A stretch of DNA of 64,000 nt from NCBI RefSeq assembly GCF_000482845.1, contig NZ_AXWV01000012.1, positions 1 to 64,000 of the forward strand, written 5' to 3'. A model generated the notes under the pieces. It saw nothing but the letters and a program-made list of their open reading frames with translations, was not told where the DNA came from and did not search any database. Shown in pieces: positions 18,078 through 27,456 of the stretch. Positions within the stretch are counted from its first letter, which is position 1. Each line of letters begins with the position of its first letter. The DNA comes from Anaerobiospirillum succiniciproducens DSM 6400. Its GTDB lineage: Bacteria > Pseudomonadota > Gammaproteobacteria > Enterobacterales > Succinivibrionaceae. The position numbers and the translations under genes are program-made.

Positions 18078-18108
18078 GATTTGAGGCTCATTAAATAAGC
18101 CTCAAATC
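18078..18108 (+). terminator. Stem-loop after symporter gene
   Basis: A perfect 11-bp stem, GATTTGAGGCT (18078-18088) with AGCCTCAAATC (18098-18108), has no T run. It precedes the true terminator and may protect the mRNA end. Confidence 0.5.
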
Positions 18109-18131
18109 TCACAGGCTCCGTTAAAAAACCT

Positions 18132-18160
18132 AAAAAGCAGGGCCTCGCCCTGCTTTTTTT
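18132..18160 (+). terminator. Intrinsic terminator between symporter gene and nanK
   Basis: GCAGGGC (18137-18143), loop CTC, GCCCTGC (18147-18153), then seven T. It is a strong terminator inside the gene cluster, so nanK may depend on read-through or its own promoter. Confidence 0.85.
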
Positions 18161-18197
18161 GTTGGTACATAAGTTAAAACTCAGACAGGAAATACTC

Positions 18198-19163
18198 ATG
18201 CAACAGGATCTCTATGTGCTCATTGATATTGGCGGCACAGCAATTAAGAGCGGCGTTGCCACCCTCGATGGTACTTTACTTGAGCGTAATGAAATGCCTA
18301 CTGAGGCAAAGCCAACTGAGGCTCAGCTCGAGGCAGCTAAACAAAGTGGCACCGAGATTGATTTAAGCAAGTTTGGTGGTCCTGGCATTGTCAGCAAAGT
18401 AAAGAAGATTACCGCTGCTGCTTTAGAAAAGTATGGCGCTCAGATTAAGGGTGTAAGTATCTCAACAGCTGGTATGGTCGACCCTGATCAAGGTAAGCTT
18501 GTTTATGCTCTGCCTGATGCTATCCCTGATTACACTGGCGTTAACTTCAAAGAAATCGTAACTGGTGAGTTCTCACTGCCTTGCGAGGTTGAAAATGATG
18601 TTAACTGCGCTGCTTTAGGCGAGATGTGGTTAGGTGCCGGTCGCGGCTGCCATAGCGTATTTTGCATGACCATTGGCACCTCTATCGGTGGCGCTATGAT
18701 CTGCAATGGTAAGCTAATTTCTGGTGCTTCAAATAGTGCTGGCGAAATTGCTTACATGCGCGTTCCAGGCGGCATGTTACACTCCCTAGCCTCTACTACT
18801 TATTTAGTTAAGTACTACGCTCAGCTTCGTGGTGAAAGTGTTGATCAGGTTAATGGTATTCGTATCTTCAACGAGGCTGAATCTGGTGATGAAGTTGCCA
18901 TCAAGGCTATCGATGAGCTTATCGAGCACTTAACTGATGGTATTACCAATGTAGTTTCCGTACAAAACCCACAGGCCGTAATCTTAGGCGGTGGCATCAT
19001 GGCTCGTGAAGACTACTTACGTCCACGCATTGAGGCTGCACTTAAAGAGAAGCTCCGTGAGATCGTATTCCGCGCTACTCGTATCGAGTTTGCCAAGCTG
19101 CGTAATGATGCTGGTATGCTCGGTGGCTTCTACCACTTCAAGCAACGCCGTGGCCTGATGTAA
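18198..19163 (+). CDS. nanK: N-acetylmannosamine kinase NanK (ROK family), zinc site absent
   Basis: NanK phosphorylates ManNAc at O6 using ATP. The 321-residue protein has the ROK phosphate loop DIGGT (residues 10-14), catalytic Asp134 in VENDVNCAALGE and the TIGTSIGGA segment. The usual ROK zinc site is missing: the GEIGH histidine is Tyr186 (GEIAY), and no CxCGxxGC cluster follows; MLHSLASTTYLV stands in its place. Zinc-free NanK proteins are known from Firmicutes and Fusobacteria, so lateral origin is possible. An insertion of about 15 residues lies near 35-60. The start at 18198 has AGGA seven bases upstream. Another ROK sugar kinase is the alternative, but context supports ManNAc. Confidence 0.85.
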   Translation: MQQDLYVLIDIGGTAIKSGVATLDGTLLERNEMPTEAKPTEAQLEAAKQSGTEIDLSKFGGPGIVSKVKKITAAALEKYGAQIKGVSISTAGMVDPDQGKLVYALPDAIPDYTGVNFKEIVTGEFSLPCEVENDVNCAALGEMWLGAGRGCHSVFCMTIGTSIGGAMICNGKLISGASNSAGEIAYMRVPGGMLHSLASTTYLVKYYAQLRGESVDQVNGIRIFNEAESGDEVAIKAIDELIEHLTDGITNVVSVQNPQAVILGGGIMAREDYLRPRIEAALKEKLREIVFRATRIEFAKLRNDAGMLGGFYHFKQRRGLM

Positions 19164-19193
19164 TCATCTGCAGCATTTAATTTATACCCAAGC

Positions 19194-19228
19194 AAAAGGC
19201 GCTATCCAAGTGGATGCGCCTTTTTTGT
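19194..19228. terminator. Terminator after nanK
   Basis: AAAAGGCGC and GCGCCTTTTTT enclose an inner ATCC/GGAT pairing (19198-19220). The gene on this side is nanK; the element also works in the other direction. Confidence 0.85.
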
Positions 19229-19255
19229 TGCCTTTTGTAACTTTGCTGTGGCCAA

Positions 19256-19292
19256 GAAAAAAGGCGCATCCCATTAGATAGCGCCTTTTTAA
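19256..19292. terminator. Second terminator, inverted copy of the first
   Basis: GGCGC (19263-19267) pairs with GCGCC (19281-19285) with A and T runs. Its loop side (CATCCCATTAGATA) is close to the reverse complement of the first terminator's, so the two can also pair with each other. It serves the nanK/nanQ convergence. Confidence 0.8.
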
Positions 19293-19407
19293 TTCCACAC
19301 ACCGAAACATCCACAATCTAACTAATTATTAAGGCCTTGTTAGGCAGTGAACTTATGCAAGATAAGTTATTTTCTTTTAGCTAATTGTTGGATGTATTAG
19401 TCAAAAA

Positions 19408-19863
19408 TTACTTAACAGCAACCTTAACCACTACCTTAACCACGTCAACAGGCTGGCCCTGGTAAGCGATACGTGGCTGGTGAGCCTCCTCAGGAGGAAC
19501 AATAGCGAACTGGCCTTTCTGTAAAGTAACAGAAGTGTACTTCTCTGGAGTTGAGAGGTAGACCATGTCGTTTGCTGGATCTTCTTCAGTAACCTGAAGG
19601 TCGCTGCGCATGCATACGTTGAAAGACTCAACACCCTGAGCTAAGTACTGAATGTCGAAGTAGTCGTTGTGAGCCTCGAAGCGGATTGCCTCAAAAGGAA
19701 CGGTGGTGTAACGCTGAACGAGAGCAAAAGCCCCCTCGCAAATGTCGTAACGGCCGTTCTCGAGCTTGGTAGCGTCGTTGTTCTTGAGCCACTCGATGCT
19801 CTTGGCAAATTTCTCTTCAAGGTAGTTGTACTTAGTAGCAAGCTCGAGGGAAGTAGCTAACAT
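19408..19863 (-). CDS. nanQ: YhcH/NanQ family N-acetylneuraminate anomerase
   Basis: This 151-residue cupin-fold protein matches YhcH/YjgK/YiaL: FEAHNDYFDIQYLAQG in the middle and PPEEAHQPRI near the end supply the His/Glu metal ligands. E. coli YhcH (NanQ) speeds up opening of cytosolic Neu5Ac anomers and is the last gene of the nan operon there; here it is separate and convergent with nanK. I use the ATG at 19863, with AGGAG seven bases upstream, and not an in-frame start 14 codons earlier. Just upstream a GAGGG/CCCTC hairpin (19892-19909) sits in the leader. Confidence 0.88.
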   Translation of the reverse strand: MLATSLELATKYNYLEEKFAKSIEWLKNNDATKLENGRYDICEGAFALVQRYTTVPFEAIRFEAHNDYFDIQYLAQGVESFNVCMRSDLQVTEEDPANDMVYLSTPEKYTSVTLQKGQFAIVPPEEAHQPRIAYQGQPVDVVKVVVKVAVK

Positions 19864-20030
19864 AAAATGCTCCTGTGACAGCGTGTGTAACGAGGGAAAA
19901 ATCACCCTCTGACATACTAGTTATTGTACTACTAATTGCTGTCGTTAGGCCCATTTGAGGCAAGCTTTTTTTTGCTTAAATCCCTTATCAAATCTAGATT
20001 TGTGAGGCAATTTACATCTAATTGTGTGGA

Positions 20031-20071
20031 TAAAAAAAGGCCCAGTGCAAATGCATCTGGGCCTTTTTTTT
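20031..20071. terminator. Terminator of the nqr operon (bidirectional)
   Basis: GGCCCAG (20039-20045) pairs with CTGGGCC (20057-20063), with inner TGCA pairing. A runs on the left and eight T on the right allow termination on both strands, about 30 bases beyond nqrF. Confidence 0.9.
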
Positions 20072-20102
20072 AATCGTTAGCTATCAAGCTAACAGTGCGT
20101 TA

Positions 20103-21332
20103 TTAACCGCCGAAGTTATCGAACAGGATGTTCTCGTCTTCAACGCCTAATGAGTGAAGCATGTCTACGCAAGACTTGGTCATCATTGGAGGGCCGCACA
20201 TGTAGAACTCACAGTCCTCAGGGCTCTTGTGGTTCTTTAAGTAGTTCTCATAGAGAACATTGTGAATAAAGCCAGTTAAGCCAGTCCAGTTATCCTCTGG
20301 CAGAGGCTCAGATAAAGCTAAGTGCCAGGTGAAGTTTGGATGTTCCTTTGCCAGCTGATCGAACTCGTCTACGTAGAAAGCTTCCTTCATGGAACGAGCA
20401 CCGTACCAGAAAGAAATGCGACGCTTAGAGTTAAGACGCTTGAGCTGGTCAAAGATGTGTGAACGCATTGGGGCCATACCGGCACCACCACCGATGAATA
20501 CCATCTCATTGTCGGTCTCACGAGCGAAGAACTCACCGAATGGACCAGAGATAGTAACCTTATCACCAGGCTTTAAGCTCCAAATGTATGAAGACATGAT
20601 GCCAGGTGGCAGTTCCTTAAGCTGACGGAGAGGTGGGGTAGCAATACGCACGTTAAGCATAATGAGACCCTTCTCGTCAGGATAGTTAGCCATGGAGTAA
20701 GCACGGATAGAAGGCTCGTCAACCTTTGAAACCAGGTCAAATAAGCCAAAGTGCTCCCAATCTGCACGGTACTGCTCTGGGATATCAAAATCCTTGTAGT
20801 AAACAGTGTGTGCAGGGGCTTCAATCTGAATGTAACCACCAGCGCGGAATGGAACTTCCTCGCCCTCAGGAACCTTCAGACGGAACTCCTTAATAAAGGT
20901 TGCTACGTTATCGTTAGAGATAACTTCACACTCCCACTTCTTAACGCCGAAGATCTCTGCAGGCAGCTCTAACTCGCAGTCACCCTTAACAGTAACCTGA
21001 CAAGCTAAACGCCAGCCTTCACGGATCTCACGCTTAGTGAAGTGAGAATACTCGATAGGTAATACGTCACCGCCGCCTTTAACGACCTTGACCTTACACT
21101 GACCGCAAGCACCACGGCCACCGCAAGCTGAAGAAACGAAGATACCCTTGTCGGATAAGTCGTTTAACAGCTTGGTACCAGCAGGACACTTGAAGCCTAA
21201 AGATGGATCACCGTTAACACCAATGGTGATGTCACCGGAGTTCACTAAGAAGCGCTTTGCTACGAGGATGAGTGCTACGAGAATAGCAACTACAACCACG
21301 AACATAAAAACGCCCGATACGATTGTAAACAT
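20103..21332 (-). CDS. nqrF: Na+-translocating NADH:quinone reductase subunit F
   Basis: NqrF takes electrons from NADH through FAD to a 2Fe-2S centre. The 409-residue protein has one N-terminal membrane helix (3-26), a ferredoxin domain with Cys70, Cys76, Cys79 and Cys111, an FAD domain with RAYSMAN, and an NADH domain with [14 protein letters not shown] and CGPPMM. It ends in FDNFGG, as in Vibrio. It is the last gene of nqrABCDEF, nine bases after nqrE, and is followed by the operon terminator. Confidence 0.97.
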   Translation of the reverse strand: MFTIVSGVFMFVVVVAILVALILVAKRFLVNSGDITIGVNGDPSLGFKCPAGTKLLNDLSDKGIFVSSACGGRGACGQCKVKVVKGGGDVLPIEYSHFTKREIREGWRLACQVTVKGDCELELPAEIFGVKKWECEVISNDNVATFIKEFRLKVPEGEEVPFRAGGYIQIEAPAHTVYYKDFDIPEQYRADWEHFGLFDLVSKVDEPSIRAYSMANYPDEKGLIMLNVRIATPPLRQLKELPPGIMSSYIWSLKPGDKVTISGPFGEFFARETDNEMVFIGGGAGMAPMRSHIFDQLKRLNSKRRISFWYGARSMKEAFYVDEFDQLAKEHPNFTWHLALSEPLPEDNWTGLTGFIHNVLYENYLKNHKSPEDCEFYMCGPPMMTKSCVDMLHSLGVEDENILFDNFGG

Positions 21333-21341
21333 GTATCCCCC

Positions 21342-21941
21342 TTAGAGCGAAATGCCTGAGAATGACATGAAGCCGATAGCCATCAGACCAGAGGTGATGA
21401 ATACCAGACCCAAGCCACGCATACCATCAGGAGCGTTAGAGTACTTTAAGCGCTCACGAATTGCAGATAAGAGCACCAGTGCCATGGCCCAAGAGGTACC
21501 GGAACCGAATGCATATACTACAGACTCAGTGAAGTTGTACTCACGCTGAACCATGAAGGAAACACCTGCAAAGATAACGCAGTTTACAGTGATCAGAGGT
21601 AAGAAAATACCTAAGGCGCTGTAAAGAGAAGGTACAAACTTGTCGAGGAACATCTCGAGTACTTGTACTAAAGCTGCGATAACACCAATGTAGGTGATGA
21701 AGCTTAAGAAGGAAAGGTCAAGACCAACAACTAAAGCATCAGGCTTTAAGATGTAAGCATTAACCAGGTTGTTTACTGGAACAGCCAGCATCTGCACCAT
21801 GATAACAGCAGCACCTAAGCCTGCAGAGGTGGTAACCTTCTTGGACACAGCCAAGAAAGTACACATACCTAAGAAGAAGGCCAGAGCCATGTTCTCGATG
21901 AAGATACTCTTTACTAAAAGAGAAAGGTAATGTTCAACCAT
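21342..21941 (-). CDS. nqrE: NQR subunit E
   Basis: This 199-residue membrane protein has six hydrophobic helices and begins [20 protein letters not shown], close to Vibrio NqrE. With NqrD it forms the membrane pair that holds an iron-sulfur centre; [12 protein letters not shown] carries the conserved Cys. It lies 2 bases after nqrD and 9 before nqrF, so the genes are translated as one unit. Confidence 0.96.
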   Translation of the reverse strand: MVEHYLSLLVKSIFIENMALAFFLGMCTFLAVSKKVTTSAGLGAAVIMVQMLAVPVNNLVNAYILKPDALVVGLDLSFLSFITYIGVIAALVQVLEMFLDKFVPSLYSALGIFLPLITVNCVIFAGVSFMVQREYNFTESVVYAFGSGTSWAMALVLLSAIRERLKYSNAPDGMRGLGLVFITSGLMAIGFMSFSGISL

Positions 21942-21943
21942 GA

Positions 21944-22609
21944 TTAGTAATCCTGCTTATGGGTGTCATACTCAGGTTGCTCAACCAGATCCTTACGGAA
22001 GGTCTTGGTCAGCCAAATTAACAGGCCAACTAAGAAGAAGCCGCAAGGTGGCATTACGAGCAAGCCACATGGTACATACCAACCACCGTTGTTAACGGTT
22101 TCGAATAAGGTAATACCGAACCAAGAGCCTGAACCGAAGATCTCACGAACAGTGGCGATAATGCATAAAACGAGCATATAGCCTAAGCCGTTACCAATAC
22201 CGTCTAATAAAGAAGGTAATGGAGGATACTTCAGAGCAAAGCCCTCAGTACGACCCATAACGATACAGTTGGTAATGATCAGACCTACGTAAACTGATAA
22301 CTGCTTGGACAGGTCATAGGCAAAAGCCTTAAGGATCTGGTCAACCAGGATTACCAGAGAGGCAATAATGGTCATCTGAGCGATAATACGCACAGAGCTA
22401 GGAATATAGTTACGAGTAACAGACACGCAGGTGTTTGCAATAGCACAAACGCAAACTACGGACACACCCATAACGAATGCTGTCTTCATGGAAGAAGTAA
22501 CAGCTAAGGAAGAGCAGATACCCAGAATCTGAATCATCACCGGGTTATTGGCGATGAGCGGATCGAGCAGTACCTCTTTCCAAGATGGAGCCTTTGCTGC
22601 ATCAGACAT
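21944..22609 (-). CDS. nqrD: NQR subunit D
   Basis: This 221-residue membrane protein is homologous to NqrE, RnfA and RnfE. It has six helices; the segment [10 protein letters not shown] carries the conserved Cys. The opening ([21 protein letters not shown]) is characteristic. The ATG has GGAG upstream, inside the end of nqrC. It works in sodium and electron transfer across the membrane. Confidence 0.96.
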   Translation of the reverse strand: MSDAAKAPSWKEVLLDPLIANNPVMIQILGICSSLAVTSSMKTAFVMGVSVVCVCAIANTCVSVTRNYIPSSVRIIAQMTIIASLVILVDQILKAFAYDLSKQLSVYVGLIITNCIVMGRTEGFALKYPPLPSLLDGIGNGLGYMLVLCIIATVREIFGSGSWFGITLFETVNNGGWYVPCGLLVMPPCGFFLVGLLIWLTKTFRKDLVEQPEYDTHKQDY

Positions 22610-22611
22610 TT

Positions 22612-23394
22612 TTACATTTCTCCCTTGCGTAAGTTCTCAAGGAAAGCCTTGTATGCGTTTTCGAACCAGTAGTTGGCTGCGTTATCTACACCGCGAGCGG
22701 TTAAGGTAGCACCAGAGAGGCTGTCAACGTCATAATCCTTGCCTTCACCATTGTGGTCAGGGGTCTTGGTGATGTTGAAACCACGGGAGCCATCCTCACG
22801 GGTGAGCTTCTTGTCAAGCCATAAAGCCTGCCAACGTGGGTTATCGATTTCACCACCTAAGCCTGGGGTTTCACCGTGGCTGTAGAAAGTAACAGCCTTA
22901 ATGGTGTTGCCATCCGGATCAAGTGCTACGTAACCGTAAACAGTTGACCACAGAGCCATGCCATAGAAAGGAAGAATGTAACGTACGGTATTGCCGTTCT
23001 CATCCTTAGAAAGGTAGATTGGCATTAACTTAGTACGAGTACGAATGTTAGCAACGTCCTCTTCTGCAGGAATTGCAACATTGAAGTCTGGGTTCTTTGC
23101 TAATGACTGGAAGTTGAAGTCAGAAGGAGCGATAGCGCTGTCCTCAACATACTTACCAGTCTCGAGATCAACTAAACGAGCCTCAATGTGCTTTGCATAG
23201 GTCTTAGCAACAGAGCCTTCAACCTCAAAGCCAGAAACACGCAGAATGTTGATCTGACGATCGTTAGCAATAGCTGCCTGCTGGAATGGTCCTAAGGCAA
23301 CCACAGCACTTGATACCACCACAGAGCATACTAAGCAGAATGCGATGATAACAACGAAAGTGCCGAATACGGAGTCTTTATTGAGCTTAAGCAC
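22612..23394 (-). CDS. nqrC: NQR subunit C, covalent FMN
   Basis: NqrC carries covalently bound FMN on Thr in the [10 protein letters not shown] motif (about residue 230). The 260-residue protein has one N-terminal membrane helix and a periplasmic domain with PGLGGEI. I choose the GTG at 23394, because GAGGAG lies 8 bases before it; a TTG two codons earlier would leave only 2 bases of spacing. With this start the gene overlaps nqrB by 8 bases, which suggests translational coupling. Confidence 0.93.
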   Translation of the reverse strand: MLKLNKDSVFGTFVVIIAFCLVCSVVVSSAVVALGPFQQAAIANDRQINILRVSGFEVEGSVAKTYAKHIEARLVDLETGKYVEDSAIAPSDFNFQSLAKNPDFNVAIPAEEDVANIRTRTKLMPIYLSKDENGNTVRYILPFYGMALWSTVYGYVALDPDGNTIKAVTFYSHGETPGLGGEIDNPRWQALWLDKKLTREDGSRGFNITKTPDHNGEGKDYDVDSLSGATLTARGVDNAANYWFENAYKAFLENLRKGEM

Positions 23395-24631
23395 GGGCAA
23401 GTCTCCTCTTGATGTTGCGGTTGGTTGCTAAGTAGTCGAACAGTGGTGCCCAGCAGTTAGCAAACAGAATGGCAAGCATCATACCTTCTGGGTAAGCAGG
23501 GTTTACGGTACGAATCATAACGACCATAACACCGATTAAGATACCGAATGCCCACTTACCACCAGTAGTGAATGAAGAAGACACTGGATCGGTAGCCATA
23601 AAGACAGCACCGAATGCAAAACCACCTAATACTAAGTGCCAAATGAAGGTCATGGAGAACATCATGTTGGTCTCAGAGCCGATAGCATTGAATAATGAGG
23701 AGCAGATGAATGCGCCTACAACAATACCGGCCATGATACGCCATGAAGCGATACCTAAAGCAATGATTACTGCAGCACCTAATAAGATCATTAAGGTAGA
23801 GCCTTCGCCGATAGAGCCTGGGATGTTACCTAAGAAAGCGTCCATCCAGGTGATCTTCTCGCCTGCGAAGTTGACAAGAGCTGCCTCACCGCCTTCTGCC
23901 CACTGAGCAAGTGGGGTAGCGCCTGAGAAGCCATCAACTGGTACCCAGCAGTTGGTGCCGGACATTGATGCAGGGTATGCGAAGAATAAGAAAGCACGAC
24001 CAGCTAAAGCTGGGTTCATGAAGTTACGACCAGTACCACCGAATACTTCCTTGGCAATAACAACACCGAAGGAAATACCTAAGGCAGCCTGCCACAGTGG
24101 AAGTGTTGGAGGAACGATGAGGGCGTAGAGCATGGAGGTAACGAAGAAGCCTTCGTTAATCTCGTGGCGACGAACGATGCAGAATAAAACTTCCCAGAAA
24201 GCACCTACAGCGAAAGTAACGAGGTAGATTGGGAGGAAGTAAACAGCACCGATTAAGAGCTTGCTGCATACGCCAGCGTCAGCACCTAATGAACCGCCTA
24301 ACATCTGCACTAAAGCAAAGTGGTAGTCGTTGCTGAAAAGTGCATAAGAAGTAGCAGCGATTTCAGCGCCATTAGGCATTGTGGCTAAAGCCATCACGGT
24401 CTGGCTACCAACGTTGAACCAGCCCCAGAACATTGCAGGAAGTGCTGCAACGAAAACAATAATCATGATGCGCTTTAAATCGATGTAATCGCGCACGTGA
24501 GTATTGCCAGTGGTTACCTTACCATTGGTGTAAAGGAAGGTATAAGCGCCTTCGAACAGAGGGTACAGCTTCTCAAAGACGCCGCCCTTCTCGAACATAG
24601 GCTCCAGTTTCTTAAAGAGTCCTAACAACAC
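23387..24631 (-). CDS. nqrB: NQR subunit B, sodium channel subunit
   Basis: This 414-residue membrane protein has about ten helices. FMN attaches to Thr239 in the motif [10 protein letters not shown]. The N-terminus [17 protein letters not shown] and [15 protein letters not shown] match the family. The start is GTG at 24631, next to the nqrA stop; an internal ATG at codon 12 has a GGAG before it but would remove a conserved segment. NqrB holds riboflavin and the main Na+ path. Confidence 0.95.
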   Translation of the reverse strand: MLLGLFKKLEPMFEKGGVFEKLYPLFEGAYTFLYTNGKVTTGNTHVRDYIDLKRIMIIVFVAALPAMFWGWFNVGSQTVMALATMPNGAEIAATSYALFSNDYHFALVQMLGGSLGADAGVCSKLLIGAVYFLPIYLVTFAVGAFWEVLFCIVRRHEINEGFFVTSMLYALIVPPTLPLWQAALGISFGVVIAKEVFGGTGRNFMNPALAGRAFLFFAYPASMSGTNCWVPVDGFSGATPLAQWAEGGEAALVNFAGEKITWMDAFLGNIPGSIGEGSTLMILLGAAVIIALGIASWRIMAGIVVGAFICSSLFNAIGSETNMMFSMTFIWHLVLGGFAFGAVFMATDPVSSSFTTGGKWAFGILIGVMVVMIRTVNPAYPEGMMLAILFANCWAPLFDYLATNRNIKRRLARA

Positions 24632-24634
24632 GTT

Positions 24635-25987
24635 TTAACCCTCCAGCTCGATCTTGGTGAGGCTACGACGTAAGTACTGACCATAGTCATTCTTGCCAGG
24701 GCATACATAGGTACATAAAGCTACGTCTTCTTCAGCAAGCTCTAAGCAGCCTAACATCTTAGCCTGGTCAACGTCGTTAATCTCAATAGCACGCATGAGC
24801 ATGGTAGGCTCCATATCTAATGGGAATACCTTCTCATAGGTGCCGATAGGAACCATGGTACGTGAACCACCATTAACGGCGGTATTGATTATGTACTCAG
24901 ATGGCTTGATGAATGAAGAGATGTAAGCGTTAGTTACAGTGTGACGCTTAAAGCCTGCACCGAGCCAGCTCTTCATGATGAAGTCGTTTGCTCTGCCTTC
25001 CTCTAAAATAGAGATCTGCTGGTGGTAACGGCCTAAGTAAGCAAAAGCACCTACTGAGGTGTAGCCCCACAGAACTGAGCCAGAGATTACACGAACGCCC
25101 ATCTCAGATGGGATAACCTCGTTAGCGGTCAGTTCAGCAACTGAAGCACCAACGATGGTACGAACAAGACGTGGCTCCTTGGCATTTGGACCAGCGATGG
25201 AGATAACGCGCTTGTTGTAAACCTCACCCTCTACAAAGAGGTGACCAATTGCGATAACGTCCTGGTAGCCAATGTGCCAAACAGTCTTGCTCTCGGAAAC
25301 TGGATCGAGGAAGTGGATGTGGGTGCCTGGTAAACCAGCAGGATGAGGACCTACGAAGATCTCTTCCTTGATGTTAGGAGCACTCACCATTGGGATGGAC
25401 TTGTCGCCGTGGCAGACGAAAACAGTAACACCAATGCGGCTTAACACAGTTAAACCATTCTTGAATGCTTCTGCTTGCTCAGCGATCACTACATTTGCGC
25501 AAGGAGCTAATGGATTGGTATCCATTGCAGTTACGAAAATTGAGTGAGGAATTGAGTCTACGCGAGGTACCTTGTCAAAAGGACGGGTACGGAATGCAGT
25601 CCATGCACCTGATTCGATTAACTGGCTCTTAACGTCTTCAACGGTAAGGTCAGAAAGCTTGTCAGCAGGAGTCTTCTTAAACTCCACACCCTTAACAGAC
25701 TCATCGATCTCGATAACGACTGACTGGAAGGCTCTGCGCTCGCCACGGTTAACTGCTACAACAGTACCGGAAGCAGGTGCGGTAAAACGTGTTCCTGGAT
25801 TTTTCTTGTCCTCGAACAGTACCTGACCCTTTTTAACAGCTGAACCAACTTCAACAGACATTGAAGGACGCAGACCAGGGTAATCACAGCCTAGTAAAGC
25901 TGTATGCTTAACCTCAGGACATGCACCTATTGACTGCTCAGGCTGGCCGCTTAAAGGCAGATCCAATCCTTTTTTGATGTTAATCAT
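24635..25987 (-). CDS. nqrA: NQR subunit A
   Basis: NqrA is a peripheral cytosolic subunit that contributes to quinone binding. The 450-residue protein starts MINIKKGLDLPLSGQPEQ, typical of the family, and has GPHPAGLPGTHIHFLDPV in the middle. The ATG at 25987 gives the family start; an in-frame TTG four codons earlier is less likely. This first gene of the operon follows a 1.47-kb spacer. The maturation genes apbE and nqrM are not in this window. Confidence 0.96.
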   Translation of the reverse strand: MINIKKGLDLPLSGQPEQSIGACPEVKHTALLGCDYPGLRPSMSVEVGSAVKKGQVLFEDKKNPGTRFTAPASGTVVAVNRGERRAFQSVVIEIDESVKGVEFKKTPADKLSDLTVEDVKSQLIESGAWTAFRTRPFDKVPRVDSIPHSIFVTAMDTNPLAPCANVVIAEQAEAFKNGLTVLSRIGVTVFVCHGDKSIPMVSAPNIKEEIFVGPHPAGLPGTHIHFLDPVSESKTVWHIGYQDVIAIGHLFVEGEVYNKRVISIAGPNAKEPRLVRTIVGASVAELTANEVIPSEMGVRVISGSVLWGYTSVGAFAYLGRYHQQISILEEGRANDFIMKSWLGAGFKRHTVTNAYISSFIKPSEYIINTAVNGGSRTMVPIGTYEKVFPLDMEPTMLMRAIEINDVDQAKMLGCLELAEEDVALCTYVCPGKNDYGQYLRRSLTKIELEG

Positions 25988-27456
25988 AGGCGGTTCCAAT
26001 ACAAAACTTACTCGGAGCTATGCTCCACGTACTTCAGACTGACCTCTAACGTCTCAGACCTACTTAAAACAGACTGTTTTTAAGCTCGAATCCTCGACTT
26101 TGATATCAAAGCCATCGTGACTTGCTAGAGTCTAATGACACAAGCAAGGACACAAAACCTTTAATTGAGCTTGAGTACCATTACACCCAAAGAAAACGGT
26201 TCGCTGTCACAAGCTGAAGTTCTCTCTTCATCCGATTACCGTCCCAAGAGAGATCACTATCTGTTTAGTGCCATGATGCAGGATCGTGGGTTTAGCCTAC
26301 TATCCTCATCGGCACGCTGTTGTGCTCCGCGCTTTTAGCGATGTGCAACACACAGATGGTGTTCAACTTCAGTTGACAGCACTCAGACTATCAATGCGAC
26401 AGTCTGATTGGGAAAAATATGACCCTAAAGAGTATCTACACTGCATTTGATAAGTTAGACAACCACAAATGGGCTGATAAAACTATTACTTGCAAAGCCT
26501 AGATACACTTGCAAAGAGAATTTCAAAGCATTGAATGAGCGCTAATTTTGCGTTTACGCCTCAGCTAGCGTTCGAAAATATGAGTGTCAAAGGTACCCGC
26601 AACCCTAAATCAGAGGCAGGCATCAAGTCTCAAATTTTAACACAAAAAGTACTCGTTATCCCCCGTAACTGCCACGTTATGCGGCTATTGTGACAAAGCT
26701 AGAAAAAACTATGACACGCATGCATATGGCAAATTACTCGTAGCTTGTGAGACTAAACAACTCCCAAACGGCGTGATTAAAGCAAAGTTAAAAATGAAGA
26801 TAGGGGTAAGCATTAGCTTACCTGTATACCAATGTCTTATGACAAGCAAGCTACACTTTGTTTAAGAACGTTAGATTCATGCGCTTTTGTAAGTTCTAAA
26901 CCGATCGATATCACATTAACAACATAATGTTTGATGACCTTTACAAACTTGACTCTTATGCGCACCATTTGGAAAGTCCTTATGCCTTACTATGGTTCAA
27001 ATACACTCAAAATACACGGTTAAACTTACACAAATAGACTAACTTGCATACAAGCTTGACCACACCAATTTAACCCTTGCCCATGTCACAATTATGAATT
27101 ATTTGCCAAACTGCCATACAAGTTTTTAAGATCACAACACGCTATCTAAGATCACCACACCGCAATAATCACAAAACTAACCTACTGCACTGCCTAAAGA
27201 GATCAAACCACCTTGCAGCCCCGCCAGAAGAGATCAAACTACCTTGCTGCAGCGTGACAAGAGATCAAACCACCTTGCAGCTCAGCCAGAAGAGATCAAG
27301 CTAACATGCTGCAGCGCAATATGAGATCTAACTAACCTGACGCACTTTCTAGTGAACTCCCGTAGCAATTGCTTGCCACACATACAGGCATGGCAAGTGA
27401 AGTGGGATGTGTTCCCTTTGTGGCTCCACTATGGAGGGTGTCGTATGTTGTGAACT
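25988..27456. other. 1.47-kb spacer upstream of nqrA
   Basis: No gene is supported. An imperfect hairpin CTTAAAACAG/CTGTTTTTAAG lies near 26063-26085 in the nqr leader. The far end carries a 31-bp tandem array at 27198-27352 and degenerate relatives just before it. The rest is AT-rich without clear signals. Confidence 0.6.
27198..27352. repeat. 31-bp tandem repeat, five copies
   Basis: Units begin AGAGATCAAACYACCTTGC at 27198, 27229, 27260 and 27291; a diverged copy begins at 27322. All four steps are exactly 31. Weaker copies with GATCAC seem to extend left to about 27130. CTGCAG palindromes recur inside the units. The array lies just downstream of the ampG stop. Confidence 0.85.

Noticed and set aside
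9294-19863. Recent genomic island for the nan cluster
   Set aside because: No integrase, tRNA target, insertion sequence or direct repeats at the borders; only nanK hints at a foreign origin.
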